This document shows, piece by piece, positions 38,948-50,911 of a stretch of 64,000 nt of DNA. The DNA is taken from the NCBI GenBank assembly GCA_024760905.1, contig CM045729.1:52103580-52167579 (forward strand), read 5' to 3'. The notes under the pieces were generated by a model, which was not told the origin of the DNA, searched no databases, and saw only the letters and a program-made list of their open reading frames with translations. The DNA is from Plotosus lineatus. Taxonomy: Eukaryota; Chordata; Actinopteri; Siluriformes; Plotosidae. A program made the position numbers and the translations under genes. The stretch's first letter is position 1; each line of letters starts with the position of its first letter.

Positions 38948-39263
38948 TATGTTTTCAGTGTGGGTTGTTAGTTGTTTTTGAAGCACAGACTCCACTTGTC
39001 AGATTATGCCACATTTCCATTTGACTTTCATAAGATGTTTACGGCTCACAGATTGCATGGGTAGCTCCTCTCCTGTGCCTGGGCCTTTACATATGTAGCT
39101 TCTTTGAAATGACAGTGCGGCCCTGCTTAGAGCAATAAAATGAATCCCTCTAGGCAGTATTACAATTTTTTTTGGAATATTGCAATGAATTCAGAATAGT
39201 AGAGGTACATAAATGCAAAACTCCACAGTCTGTTAGGAGGTAATTCCCAGAGTGCTCCTGTTT

Positions 39264-39269
<6 letters not shown>

Positions 39270-39321
<52 letters not shown>
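39270..39321. repeat. (AC)n microsatellite
   Basis: About 25 units. The 325 bp before it (38945-39269) hold nothing recognisable. Confidence 0.95.
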
Positions 39322-39322
<1 letters not shown>

Positions 39323-41198
39323 CTAACAACTCACACTAATGCTATTATTGGTCATATTTTATACATTCTACATTCACTATACGTGTGTTAGTGTATGTAT
39401 ATCTAAATGTAAGTATTGTATGTAATCTGTATGTAAGTTTTTGCTTTTTTTTAAAAAATGAGATGCATTGTGTCCAGATCCTTTTCACTATGAAGAGGCC
39501 AGTGCAGGGAGAGAGGGATAAAAGGTACACATGGGAAAATACCCACTGTGAGTTCTGTTCAAAGACCCACAGCTCTCTTCACTGGATTAACATTTATTGA
39601 GCAGCTCAGGCAGCTTTTCTCACTCCAGGAAAAAGATACAAACTTTAATTGCTGTGACTGTTCCAGCAAATGATCACCAGTGTGCCAAGCAAAGCCTAGC
39701 TAATAGAAACTCCATTACGGATTAGAAAGTCTCTATTACCAAACAAATTAAGCATGCTCTGATCTTAACTCTTAACCTATAGGTCAAGCGGCATTACAGC
39801 AAAGTTTAAGCTGTTAGATGTCTGCAAAACGTATTACTCACTGGCGCTGAGATTGCATTTTTGTATTGATTTTACGATAGCCTGGTATGATGATTTATGG
39901 AGTGCTGGTGTCAGTATAACAAGCTGAAGGACACACAATATCATCTTCAACATCATTAAAATTCAGACGCTTCTCCAACCCAGTGATCAACTGCTCCTCA
40001 GCAGCATAGAATTTCAGGGGGGTGGTGGTGGTGGTGGTGGTAGTCAAATGTAAACACAAAACACATGCACATATGGACAAAAGTAGACATTCTAAATACT
40101 GGGTATACTGGGTACACTGGGTACACTGGGTATATGTTTTCTGCACACTTCCATGTACTGTGCTTGTACACACAGGATCATACAATGGAACACAAAAATA
40201 CTTGCCTTCTTTGGATCAGGTTGGTTTCTGTAAGAACAAGCTTTTCATCTTGATGTTACTACACAGCCAATATAATTCTTTTAAAATACTTACCGTGTAA
40301 AGCAGTACTTTATTAAAGCTGGGTTACATATTGGATTTATGCAGTGTTTGTTCAGGTTGATGGTTTAGGTGTAAATAGAGGTGCTGTGTGCAGGGTCGCA
40401 CCACTGAGAGCAGCTGTGAGAGTGCAAGTCTCATGTGCTGAATGTGTGGTACACTAGAGCCCCCTGACGGGACTTTGAGGTACTGTTATACGTTGTCAAA
40501 AAAATGAGGAGTGGGGGGGGCGCAATTATTTATTTATAAACCTTTTTTTTTTTTTAAGATATAGAAAACACCTACACATGGCATCCAATATGTTTAACGT
40601 GACAACTACTACTCTGATGTCACCATCTGTATTTACATTATGTTTATACAAACGTTTTCTTCAGACCAACGTGCAGGAGGAGTACAGGAGCTATATGGTC
40701 AAAATTAACTATTGTTGTTTATGTTACTCTAATGAAGTGCATAGCATTGCGCATCTGAGCTTCATTCGATTTGAGCTAACTTTAATGATTTAAAGACTGT
40801 TTTATTTACTATAAACAAGAAAAACTAATTACCATGATACCTTAAGGTAGAAATATTGGTGTTTAACATCAGAGACACTTCACAGTGGGAAGAAACAGTC
40901 CCTGTTCCTTTAAAGTGTCTTTAATGTGTGATGGTATGCAAATGAATAGCATAATGACTGAACACCTCTCTCTAATGACTTAACTAGCTATTAATTTACT
41001 GTCATGTCATCATTATTAATCACATTAACGCAGCCGCACCATCTCTTCCAAGGATAAAATGAGGTAGAACATAATCGTGTCAAAGTGAGCATGGAAGAGC
41101 AGTTTCTGAATACAGAGTGATCACAAAGAATGTTGTTGCAAGAATATTTTGCCATTGTTATCCAACACACAGTTAGGATATGAGGTGATTCAAAGCAA

Positions 41199-41201
<3 letters not shown>
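39322..41201. other. unique DNA with small tandem repeats
   Basis: Holds (GGT)n at 40017-40041 and a small 9-bp minisatellite listed separately. 40900-41060 is AT-rich with several TAAT cores. No coding exon recognised. Confidence 0.5.
40099..40135. repeat. 9-bp minisatellite, about 4 units
   Basis: Units CTGGGTATA and CTGGGTACA in tandem. Confidence 0.9.
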
Positions 41202-41275
<74 letters not shown>

Positions 41276-41284
41276 TGTGTGTGT
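41202..41284. repeat. compound (TC)n-(TG)n
   Basis: TC array of about 15 units changes directly to TG. Confidence 0.96.
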
Positions 41285-41489
41285 GTCTCTGTCTGTCTGG
41301 TGGAATTTTCTAGATCCATCTTCAGGCCATCAACAGGGTTAGAGCGATAGGGTAGGCTATGAGGTCAGCATGCTTAGGTCTATCAGCCTCCTTCATCTTT
41401 AAGCAAAGAGGGGAGATGTGTGACTTGGCACAGCCTATTCGACAGCTTGAGTCTCTGGGAGCAGAGCAAAGAGACTGCCAAACTGTGGC

Positions 41490-41496
41490 TGAGAGA

Positions 41497-41554
<58 letters not shown>
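41490..41554. repeat. (GA)n microsatellite
   Basis: GA array with one GGGC interruption near its start. Confidence 0.95.
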
Positions 41555-41555
<1 letters not shown>

Positions 41556-41559
<4 letters not shown>

Positions 41560-42159
41560 TGGAAATGGTCTTCTACCTGCAGCTGGTCACCATCATGATC
41601 TGTAATTATGTACATTTACCTACTCCTGTTTCTCAAGCTCTGATTATAACACAAACTCATACACACATACCAAATAAATAGAGTTCCATATATTTGCACC
41701 TGGCCGGTGTAACTATTCAATATGCAGCCCAATATAGAAAGTAATATTTACACTATTAAAAGTGTAAAAAATAAATGAAAATAAGCAGTAGCATATGCAG
41801 TAGGAGATTTTGGTCTCGCTTTGAAAAATTTACTTCACTTTCAATAAAAATAGAACTATCAGATTTCTGTTTGTGAGTAACTGTTCTCATTTATTCATGA
41901 ATGAAACCTTTTCATATTGACAAGTGTTGTCCTTTTCCTGATGAATTATTAAACCCCTTTAACAAAAAGTGTTTTCCTTACAGCAATCTATCACTTTGCG
42001 AGCAGTGTGAATTATGATTATGGCATACGAGGGCATTGATAAAATGGCCCAGTATGAGTGTGGCTTAAAAGCAAATGCTAAAATACTGTGAAATAATCAT
42101 ATAAATTATGCATAAGCTCTTCAGATGGAGCAAAATGTTTACCCCCATGAATTATTCAT

Positions 42160-42162
<3 letters not shown>
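41556..42162. other. unique AT-rich DNA
   Basis: Nothing recognised. Confidence 0.5.

Positions 42163-42250
<88 letters not shown>
42163..42250. repeat. (GT)n microsatellite
   Basis: About 44 units. Confidence 0.97.
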
Positions 42251-42251
<1 letters not shown>

Positions 42252-42332
42252 ATTACCATATTTCCTTTTCAGAATGCCTGGAAAACTTTTAGAGACTCAG
42301 GTATTCTTGATGGTATTTGGCAAGTGTGGCAA

Positions 42333-42334
<2 letters not shown>

Positions 42335-42402
<68 letters not shown>
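42335..42402. repeat. (TC)n microsatellite
   Basis: About 33 units. Confidence 0.97.
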
Positions 42403-42406
<4 letters not shown>

Positions 42407-43352
42407 ATTGTGTCACTAACTGTAACACTTCTTTTAAAACTGTTACAAAAGTGAACATAATACACCCATGCAACCAGTTATGTGGTTGCAATCTTGAAAA
42501 TACAATTTCTGTAGCAGACTATGGTCGATTGCAATGTGTCATATTCACTCATTAGACATTATGCCAAGCATGTGGTATGAATATCAGATCAGATGTGTGA
42601 TTGGTGATTCTGCCCCATTTTCCCTAGCCGTCCCTCAATCGGAGTCTAATCTGGGTCCATCAGCTCTCCTGCCTTAACTCAAGGCTGCTGACAGTCTGCC
42701 TGCTTGCTGATAAATGATCCTAGCTGAAGCCAGATTTAATATGAGAGGCTGAAGTGCCAATTATGGGAGGCTGAGCTGGTTAATAAGCAGATGTAGTTAA
42801 ATATCTGAGCTTGCCGCCATTTGTCAGAGAAAGACTGTGCTGCCCTCAGAGACAAGCTTCTGTGTAACATGTAAAAGCAGCATCTTTCCTTTCGTAATCA
42901 CCATTTATTAGGGAGCTGACATCATGATTAAACTAACCCCAAACCATGTACGCACATCTCATCAGAGAGCAGCTGATGGTAAATGAGTAAGCCTGAGTTT
43001 GGGTTTGGCCCATTATTCAGATGAATATTATTCTGAAGAACAGGTGGAGAGGGGAGCAGTGCAGTAAAGATGATTTTTGACTTCAAACATAGCATAGGAA
43101 AAAATCTCACTTTGAGTGATGTGGGGGAGTATAGCATAGAGTATAATTCAACTATTTACTAAATGTTATTTTGGACTGAACACATTAATTTTTTGATCAT
43201 TAAAGCTAATGTGAGGAGCTTTTCATCACTGGGAGATTTTACAGTCTTTGGGATGCTGGAGATCTTTATTTATTTAATTTTTTTAATAACTGAAGACTCT
43301 TGCAGCTTTTCTCGTCTCAGTTTAATAAACGCTCAGTAGGTTCATATGGTGT
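42403..43352. other. unique DNA, possible conserved non-coding element
   Basis: No gene recognised. 42600-42880 is balanced and non-repetitive and could be conserved, on appearance only. Confidence 0.35.

Positions 43353-43412
<60 letters not shown>
43353..43412. repeat. (GT)n microsatellite
   Basis: About 30 units, followed by a GGTGGGTGGGTG stretch. Confidence 0.96.
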
Positions 43413-43414
<2 letters not shown>

Positions 43415-44642
43415 GGTGGGTGGGTGTTTATGTAGGAGGTTTGATAGGAGAAATGTTAGGTCCCTTGTTTTTCATGCAGTGCAGCCATGCAATCATGATG
43501 TACTTCATATGCAATGATTCTCTGTTCCAGGATTTAAAGGAGTCTTTAAAGAAATTTGCTTGATTATATGTGACTTTTTTGCAATAAAAAGGAGAAATTA
43601 CAAATATATTGCTGTCTTCCTATATATTTATAACATAACAGATTTTTCAGAATATAATACAAATGTTAACACTATTTACTACCCATTACCAGCATTTGTC
43701 ACCGAATGTCTTATTTATTTATTTTTTTTAAAAACATACTTTTTTATAATAATTATTATAAAATGGTGAAATAGTTATATAAAACCAGAAAGATGCATGT
43801 CAGTAACATTTTTAAGCTTTCCGTTGGGTAAACATCAGTTTACTCGACAGATACGAATTTCTGATTAACAATCCCTGCAAATCTGAGGGAATGTGTGGTG
43901 CATTTTCATATGATAGAATGAATGGGGGTTGGGAGCATCTGGTGGCAGAAATAAAGCTTTTTCAAGCTCATGTTGGGAGGGTCATTAGCATAATATCAGT
44001 TTCTGTAAGGTGAAAACAGAATAATAATTGGCTTGGCCTTTTCTCTCTGTGTGTTGTAAAACAGTTAGGCATTAATTTGAGAATAACTGTGCAATTATTT
44101 TGAAATGCTACCAATCGTCAGGCTGGTGGGGAGTAAAGGAGAAGAGAGGGGGTAAGGAGAGGAGAGGTCACATAGTGGAGAAGGAAACGAGAAAGGCAGA
44201 GTGAGGCAAAGTAGTGCAGAAAAGTTAAACATGCCATCTCATTAGTTAACGGCCTTATTTGAACTGGACCAGTGCTTGTCTCCGGTTTGATTACTGACCA
44301 ATTAGGATCACACCTCATGCTTATCTGGTAATAATTTTCAGAACGAGGAGGGAGAGGGGGGCAAGAAGGAACTCAATGTGCACATAGATAAACCAAAAAA
44401 GAACAGCAAAATAGCAATTATTTTAATATATTTAAAAGATAATTGTATTGAATATTTCAATAAATTAGGCTATACAGTGCCATTGCTAGCTTTGTGCTCA
44501 TTTAATTCAGTTTTAATGTTGATAAAGCTGCAGTTTCTATAATGTTAGCACCATTGTTTTGTTGTATTCAACACCTGAAAATTAAACAGTGCAAAGTTTG
44601 GAATTAAAAAGTGAGTTAGCCCTTTATTAAGATTTCATTCAT
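43413..44642. other. unique DNA
   Basis: AT-rich except a purine-rich block at 44125-44220. No gene recognised. Confidence 0.5.
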
Positions 44643-44655
44643 ACAAAGCCAGATA

Positions 44656-44957
44656 GGGCAGTGGTGGCCTAGTGGTATAGGTGCTGGATCACTAATCCTA
44701 AGGTTGGGGGTTCAAGCCGCACCCTCCACCCCTCCCCCAATTATCAAAAGCTGGCCATGTCTGTCACTATCTCTGGTGTGAAGCATGTAAAAGAACCATT
44801 GCATGAGTAGGCTGCAAAGCCGTCAGCAGGTTTCTGCCCTGCGATGGCCTGGCGAGCTGTCCAGGGTGTACTCTGCCCTCGCCCAGTGTCAGCTGGGATG
44901 GGCGCCAGCCTCCCCGCGACCCTAGCTAGGATTAAACAATTACAGAAAATGAACTGA
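44656..44957 (+). mobile_element. SINE family B with 13-bp target duplication
   Basis: Forward copy. Head GGGCAGTGGTGGCCTAGTGG, GGTGCTGGATCACTAATCC, and B-box-like GGGGGTTCAAGCC. Body with GTGAAGCATGTAAAAGAACC, tail with CAGGGTGTACTCTGCCCTCG and TAGGATTAAACAATTACAG, ending GAACTGA. ACAAAGCCAGATA occurs at 44643-44655 and 44958-44970. Confidence 0.93.
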
Positions 44958-45044
44958 ACAAAGCCAGATAAATAACATTTATAAAAAATGAACTATATCA
45001 GCTTCAGTTTTTTTACATTTATAAACAATTTTGATGTCAGCTGA

Positions 45045-45215
45045 CTTCCATGAAGAGTAGGCTGTATAGCTGTCAGCGTGTTTCTACCCCTTGTTAAAGG
45101 GCTGTGTAAGGAAGGGCATCCGATATAAAAACCTATGCCAAATCAAACATGCGAATCAGATGACTCGCTGTGGTGACTCCTGAAAAAGGGGGAAAGCCAA
45201 AAGGAAGATACAATT
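45045..45215 (+). mobile_element. SINE with family B body and RTE-like tail
   Basis: Starts within the B body (GAGTAGGCTGTATAGCTGTC, then AGCGTGTTTCTACCCC). Instead of the usual tail it continues AAGGAAGGGCATCCGATATA, CCAAATCAAACATGCG, then GACTCGCTGTGGTGACTCC and GGGAAAGCCAAAAGGAAGA. The last part matches the 3' end of the RTE-type fragments at 48113 and 58560. The head is truncated. Confidence 0.7.
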
Positions 45216-45332
45216 TTGATGCCAGTTATGTATTTTTTCTTATGTTGGATTCAAAGACTGTACTTGCTATTTAAATCAATTGAAGAACACTCATATTCTT
45301 TCTGATGATTTTTGTACATCACTGTACTCAGT

Positions 45333-45650
45333 TGTGGGGCCGGCGGTGGTTAGGGTGCTGCGCTCATGATCGGGAGCTTGTGAGTTCAAATCCCACTGAG
45401 ACCCTCACTGTGCTAAGACCCCTTTGCAAAATCTCAACCACAAGTGTGCCTCTGTTCCCCCAGCAGCATAAATGGGTACCAGTAAAAATATACTGGGAAG
45501 GTAACCTGCGATGGACTAGTGTCCCATCCAGGGGGAGTTGAACTCCTGGTCGCTTCACGCTACAGAAACCGGGGATAAGCACCGGCCTGATGAGCCACAA
45601 GGCTCGGGTGTAAAAACCCAACAGACTTTACCTACCTACCCTACCTACTG
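45333..45650 (+). mobile_element. SINE family C (third tRNA-headed type)
   Basis: A different tRNA-like head: GGCCGGCGGTGGTTAGGGTG, GCTCATGATCGGGAGCTTG, B-box-like GAGTTCAAATCCC. The body includes ATGGGTACCAGTAAAAATA and AGTGTCCCATCCAGGGGGAG. The end has GATAAGCACCGGCCTGATGA and a (CCTA)n-type tail. Only this copy is in the window. I recall similar fish SINEs but give no name. Confidence 0.75.
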
Positions 45651-46680
45651 TAATCAATGTTCTCCTGTTGTGGATTTTTTTCTGCATCCTCACATGTAAT
45701 AAAAATTTGTATGTAAATTACTGCCTTGAAAGTTTTCGTGCCTCGTGTTATCTGGACATGCTGTTAACATATTAATTATAATTACATCCTATTTAATATT
45801 GCTTCCTGAAGATAATTTATTATTAACTTGAGGGTCTTTGAGATTTGTTTACATTACTATACAATTCTCCCCAACCCATGTCTGAATTCCTCATAGAATC
45901 AGGAAGCAGACACATTCATACTTGTGCAGAGGGCCATATGAGAATTAATGATGTCATCATTTATTACCCTTTACATCCTGCTGTTCTTCTCTCAAGGAAA
46001 CATAGCAGTCACTTAACAGCGACACTGTCTCTGCATCTCACGATCACACACATAACAAATAATGTTCACACCAATGCAGACAGGAAAAGGAAAATAAAGG
46101 GAGTTATTTGAGTGTTTTTCAGACTGCCCATATCCTCATTCTGTGAGAGAAGGTTGCTGACAACAGAGGAAATACTTGTTTTTGTACACGAAAAAGTCCT
46201 GTCGCAGAAGGACTCTGGGATCATCTTTATTCTCACACATCCTCTACTTGATCTGCCTCACCCTCCATTCTCCGTCATGTAAGGTTCTCAAGGTCTTCAC
46301 ATCATGGACACAAATTCAAATTCCAGTACTGATGTTGCATATCTTTTGTGTGGTGATTTTATTATGGCCCTCAATTCTTAAAAAAAAAAAAACACTCTTA
46401 AGTCTCTCTAGAAATGTTTAAATAGGCATAATGGTAAATAATATACTACAGAAAAGGCCCCATCCAGATTTAAGCACTCACCCATATGGTTTTATCCAAC
46501 ACATTTAACCTTTTAGGGACAAAGAACTATCCATAATGATTTCTAAATTTTAATTTTTATTCAGTTTGTCTAAGGATGTACTATAACTATAATATTGAAT
46601 TGTGAGGGTGCAGAGCTACAGAATCACTTTTTATTACAAAAAGAATAACCACATACATTAGAGTAGAGTGCACCTGATTA

Positions 46681-46682
<2 letters not shown>
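45651..46682. other. unique AT-rich DNA
   Basis: An A run at 46380-46392. No gene recognised. Confidence 0.5.
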
Positions 46683-46724
<42 letters not shown>

Positions 46725-46732
46725 ACGCACAT

Positions 46733-46800
<68 letters not shown>

Positions 46801-46805
46801 GCACG

Positions 46806-46870
<65 letters not shown>
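46683..46870. repeat. long (CA)n array with CG-containing interruptions
   Basis: About 188 bp of alternating purine-pyrimidine, interrupted by CGTACGCACATGCGC near 46722 and GCACGCACACGCGCGC near 46800. Confidence 0.97.
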
Positions 46871-46872
<2 letters not shown>

Positions 46873-47034
46873 CACTTATAAAAATGTATGTGCATGTATG
46901 TGCATGTAAATACTGAATACATTGCTTAAGTTTTAAAATTCTGATATATTTAACTTACACTCATTTCTTAAAGCTTAATCAAAATTTTAGTACAAGTTTG
47001 TTGAAAAGGTTTTGACAGTATGGACTTTACATTT

Positions 47035-47372
47035 TGTTAGCACATATGGCTCAAAGCAAGAAGGTCCTACGTTCGATTTCCAGGCTTGACCATTTCTGGG
47101 TGGGGTTTACAGCTCTCTCTCCATGTTTGGGAGAGTTTCTTACGGGGACTCCAGTTTCCTCTCACAGTCCAAAGACACGCGTATTCGGCTAACTGGCAGT
47201 TCCAAGTCGACCTGAGGTGTGAGAATGAATGGTTGTGTAAGCTTTGAGTTGCAATAACCTAGTGAGCTGTTCAGGGTGTACCCCACCCTCAGCCCAGTGT
47301 TCGCTGAGATAGGCACCTCCCTCCCAAGAACCCTAGGATTAAGATGTTCAGCAAATGAGTGAGATGAGTGAG
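47035..47372 (+). mobile_element. SINE family A, head partly lost
   Basis: From CAAAGCAAGAAGGTCC and GTTCGATTTCCAGGC, through TCCTCTCACAGTCCAAAGAC, to CAGGGTGTACCCCACCCTC and AGGATTAAGATGTTCAGC. The end is (GAGT)n-like. Confidence 0.83.
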
Positions 47373-47667
47373 TATATTATTCGTGGCAATGTGGGAATAT
47401 ACTCTATAGGTGTACTCAGAGAAACAAAAAGGTCATGATTCTCAAGACTCTGATCATTTAACATCACTACATGAATGCACTGTGTTGGTTTGTATGCCTT
47501 GATGAATGTTTTCTTCCTTTCTCTTCTCACCTCTCCCTTTGCTCATAAGGGACCCTGCCTTCCTCTCGCTGATACTCTTGAAATCAATGCTAGCTTTCTT
47601 CACTAGCAAAGATCAATGTGTCAGGGTTTCTGCTTGGCGCGTGCAGTGGAATGGAGGACTCCAAGTT

Positions 47668-47702
<35 letters not shown>

Positions 47703-47703
47703 G

Positions 47704-47779
<76 letters not shown>
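47668..47779. repeat. compound (TC)n-(TG)n
   Basis: TC array, then GCA, then TG array of about 37 units. Confidence 0.96.
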
Positions 47780-47783
<4 letters not shown>

Positions 47784-48069
47784 GTAAAAGAGATTTAGAC
47801 TTGAGCTATATGGTGAATGTGTACTTGTGTTTGCACTGTGTACTTGTGGTGGATCAGAGACTGCACTTGCCTGCGGATTACCCATAATCCTGCTTTGATC
47901 TATGTGTTTGATCAGCCAATTGTTTCGGAGGTAGTGTGATCAGCAGAAGCACTGAAATTTACAGCTCATGTGGATGGGATGATCCTTTTCCCTCACACAA
48001 ATTGTGCTGTTAGTGGAGTTTAGAAATGGGTTTACATGTTATAATGGTTTTATTTTTATCCAGTATATA

Positions 48070-48070
48070 A

Positions 48071-48112
<42 letters not shown>
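48070..48112. repeat. (ATT)n microsatellite
   Basis: About 14 ATT units, directly left of an RTE tail fragment. Confidence 0.95.
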
Positions 48113-48113
<1 letters not shown>

Positions 48114-48205
48114 GGACAGGGCGAGATGATGCAGAGGACAGGGCGAGATGGAGGCGGATGGTTTGCTGTGGCGACCCCTGAAGGGAACAACCGAAAGGAA
48201 AAGAG
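48113..48205 (+). mobile_element. RTE-type LINE 3' tail fragment
   Basis: GATGCAGAGGACAGGGCGAG, GGTTTGCTGTGGCGACCCC and AGGGAACAACCGAAAGG are the family 3' end. It encodes only the last few residues plus the tail, and ACAGGGCGAGATG is duplicated at its start. Confidence 0.8.
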
Positions 48206-48218
48206 GAAGAAGAAGAAG

Positions 48219-48310
<92 letters not shown>
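48206..48310. repeat. (AAG)n changing to (ATT)n
   Basis: Four or five AAG units (LINE tail) pass into about 30 ATT units. Confidence 0.95.
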
Positions 48311-48311
<1 letters not shown>

Positions 48312-48314
48312 ATC

Positions 48315-48650
48315 GGCAGTACAGCGGCGTAGTGGTTAGCACATCCGCCTCACAGCAAGAAGGCCTGGGTTCGATTCCCGGCCTGGGCGTTTCAGTGTGG
48401 AGTTTGCATGTTCTCCCCGTGCTTGTGTGGGTTTCCTGCGGGTACTCCGGTTTCCTCCCAAAATCCAAAGACATGCACAGTAGGTTAATTGGCCGTTCTA
48501 AATTGCCCGTCGGTTCGCATCGTGCAGAAGGCAATGGCAAACCACTGAACTAATCCTGCCAAGAAAACCTTCATGAAGATGATAACCAGGGCGTTATCCT
48601 TCATGGCGGGTCGCCAGTGGTTGTCCTACGACTCAGGCACTAGATAGATA
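48315..48650 (+). mobile_element. SINE with family A head and a different tail (tail Y)
   Basis: The clearest A head in the window: GGCGTAGTGGTTAGCACATC (A-box-like) and GGTTCGATTCC (B box) at 48368-48378, then TTCAGTGTGGAGTTTGCATG. After AATTGCCCGTCGGTTCGCAT the usual tail is replaced by GAAGGCAATGGCAAACCAC, CCTTCATGAAGATGATAACC and GGTCGCCAGTGGTTGTCC, ending in (GATA)n. Confidence 0.85.
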
Positions 48651-50091
48651 GATTATTAACATTATTATAGCCTCCTATATATTATTATATATTATTATAA
48701 ACAATGTCCTCAAATACTCTTTTCCTTGTATATTTCCACTTTGAAATATATAGGTTAGTTTTAGATAATGGAACACTGACACGGAACAAAGACAATTTCT
48801 TCTCAAATCATAACTTTGTCCTGTAAGCTTAGGACATTTTTCTACATGTGAACTTTAGCCGGTACCCAAAACTCATAAATCTCTGTGATGTAAGTTTGAA
48901 TAATTTCAGTGTGATATGTGCAGCAGGACAAAGATTTCAGGAAGTACACACATAGGCCCTCAGCATCTCCAACTTCTTTCACTACAACTTTCAACCAGAT
49001 GCAGCCACATTGTGTGACATTGGTGTAAATTTGATTGCCTAGGTCAGTGATCCTTGTCATACTCAAGGTGAAATGTCACAGATTGATTCCTATTGTGGTG
49101 CAATTTGTATTGACTTAGCTTGAACCTTTTATGTTATTGCCACATAACCTTCTGCCCTCCTTTGGCCAATGGGATATAATCGTTACATCATAAAACTCTA
49201 CAAGGTCTTTTCTTTCTTTAAGATTAATTCCTCTCTCTTCCTCTCTGAAACCTACCCCATTTTTGTGTTCAGATAAAGTGCTGTATGTGTTTCTTCAGGT
49301 TGGTAGATATATGGCAGACTCTCACTCTGGTCAAGGTTAGAGTTTTTGTCTGTTTAATGACTCTCTCTGTGAACCCAAGGTTAGAAAGGAATGAGCTCTG
49401 CCGCTTGCGAAAGCACCGTTTCATAGCTCTAGACTCAAGTTAAGAGTTATGTGTCTTTAGGGACCACTATTACAATGTATTTACATATATACATAACCAA
49501 TACTGTATGAATGCTTCATTGTTCCCTATGGCTGAAAGAGGAGATTGTTTCCTGTTCTTAAGTATGCCACTGGCCCACTTATAATTTAAATGACTAGTTT
49601 AGTTAACCTCTATGTTCAAGTCCAACATATCATTATGGCAGCAACAGAGCACTGCATAATTCCATTGGCATTAACATCCGTCATCTTCCTACTCCCGCTA
49701 TAAATACAACTGGCAGCAGAAGTCTACACACACTCACTTCACACACTGCACATATTCATTTCACTACGCAAGTGTGAGTTAGGTTGTGGAGGTGAGGCAC
49801 TCTGATCGTCCAGGAGATGAAATATTTGCAGACTTCCTTCATCTAAGGGACTGATGAACCCACTTATATGTGGCCCCATTAGTCTCAGAGGATTTTCCTT
49901 AGCCCACTTTTCACATGATCCGTGCCAATTAAGCAGAGGAATTATGTATAATAGTGGGAGTGACTCACGTTTGCCAGAGCAGGAACGCATAGGGCTGTAT
50001 GACAGAAGGAGACTGTTGAATAATTAGAGTGAATTTTCAAAGCCCTGGAAACTCAATCATATTCTGCCATATACTAACTATTTTTAACCTA
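48651..50091. other. unique DNA
   Basis: No gene or repeat recognised. Open frames at 48842-49066 and 49739-49990 have no domain. Confidence 0.5.
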
Positions 50092-50218
<127 letters not shown>

Positions 50219-50365
50219 CAGATACTGTTCAGGTAAAGAAAATTCAGGAGAAATAATATGGGACCTGTTATTTAACATCCAGGAATGAGTGCTTCTTTCA
50301 GGGATTAGAGTTGTAATGACCTAAAACTAAGATCCTAAAATTCTGTTTACAAATTATTATGATAT

Positions 50366-50905
50366 TGGGGCAGCACAATGGCAGACAATGACAGCACATT
50401 AGGCCGGATCACACATTCTTCATTGCCCATAGGTGTGAATATGTGTAGGCTGTATGGATATTCATGCATTCATTGCCTGAACCACTAAACCTAATTAGGG
50501 TTGTGGGGAGGCTGGTGTCCATCTCAGCCAACTCTGGGAGAGTGCAGCATACACCCTGGACAACTCAGCAGGCCATCGCAGGGCAGATACACACTGATGA
50601 CTATGCAGCCTACTCTTGACTAAAGTTAGCAATGGCTCTTTTACATGCTTTTCACCACAGACAGTGACAGACATGGCCGCTGCACTGGGGGGACAGTAGT
50701 GACAACCCATTGATATTGGGGCTTGAACCACTGACCTTGGGATCGGTAATCCAGCACCCTAACACCAGGCCACCTGCCACTATATGCCTATTCATTTTGG
50801 TATTCATTATGCAATGGTTTGGCAAGTTGTACATGGTGTACCCTGTCTTCACCCAGACTAGACTGGGATAGCCACCAGTCTCATTGCACCCTTAATAAAT
50901 TATAA
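50366..50905 (+). mobile_element. SINE family A interrupted by a family B SINE
   Basis: A decayed A head and body lie at 50366-50462 (GGGGCAGCACAATGGCAG, CATTGCCCATAGGTGTGAAT). The matching tail is at 50815-50905 (GCAATGGTTTGGCAAG, GGTGTACCCTGTCTTCACCC). The reverse-oriented B copy fills the gap. The two A parts have the right order and strand to be one element. Confidence 0.6.
50466..50780 (-). mobile_element. SINE family B, full length, nested
   Basis: Reverse orientation: tail TGAACCACTAAACCTAATTAG, body GCAGCCTACTCTTGACTAAAG and GCTTTTCACCACAGACAGTG, head ending CAGGCCACCTGCCACTA. It sits within a family A copy. Confidence 0.82.
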
Positions 50906-50911
50906 ATTGTA

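Noticed and set aside
48315..48390. Possible tRNA gene
   Set aside because: A- and B-box-like motifs are present, but the sequence is the head of a dispersed SINE with a body and tail.
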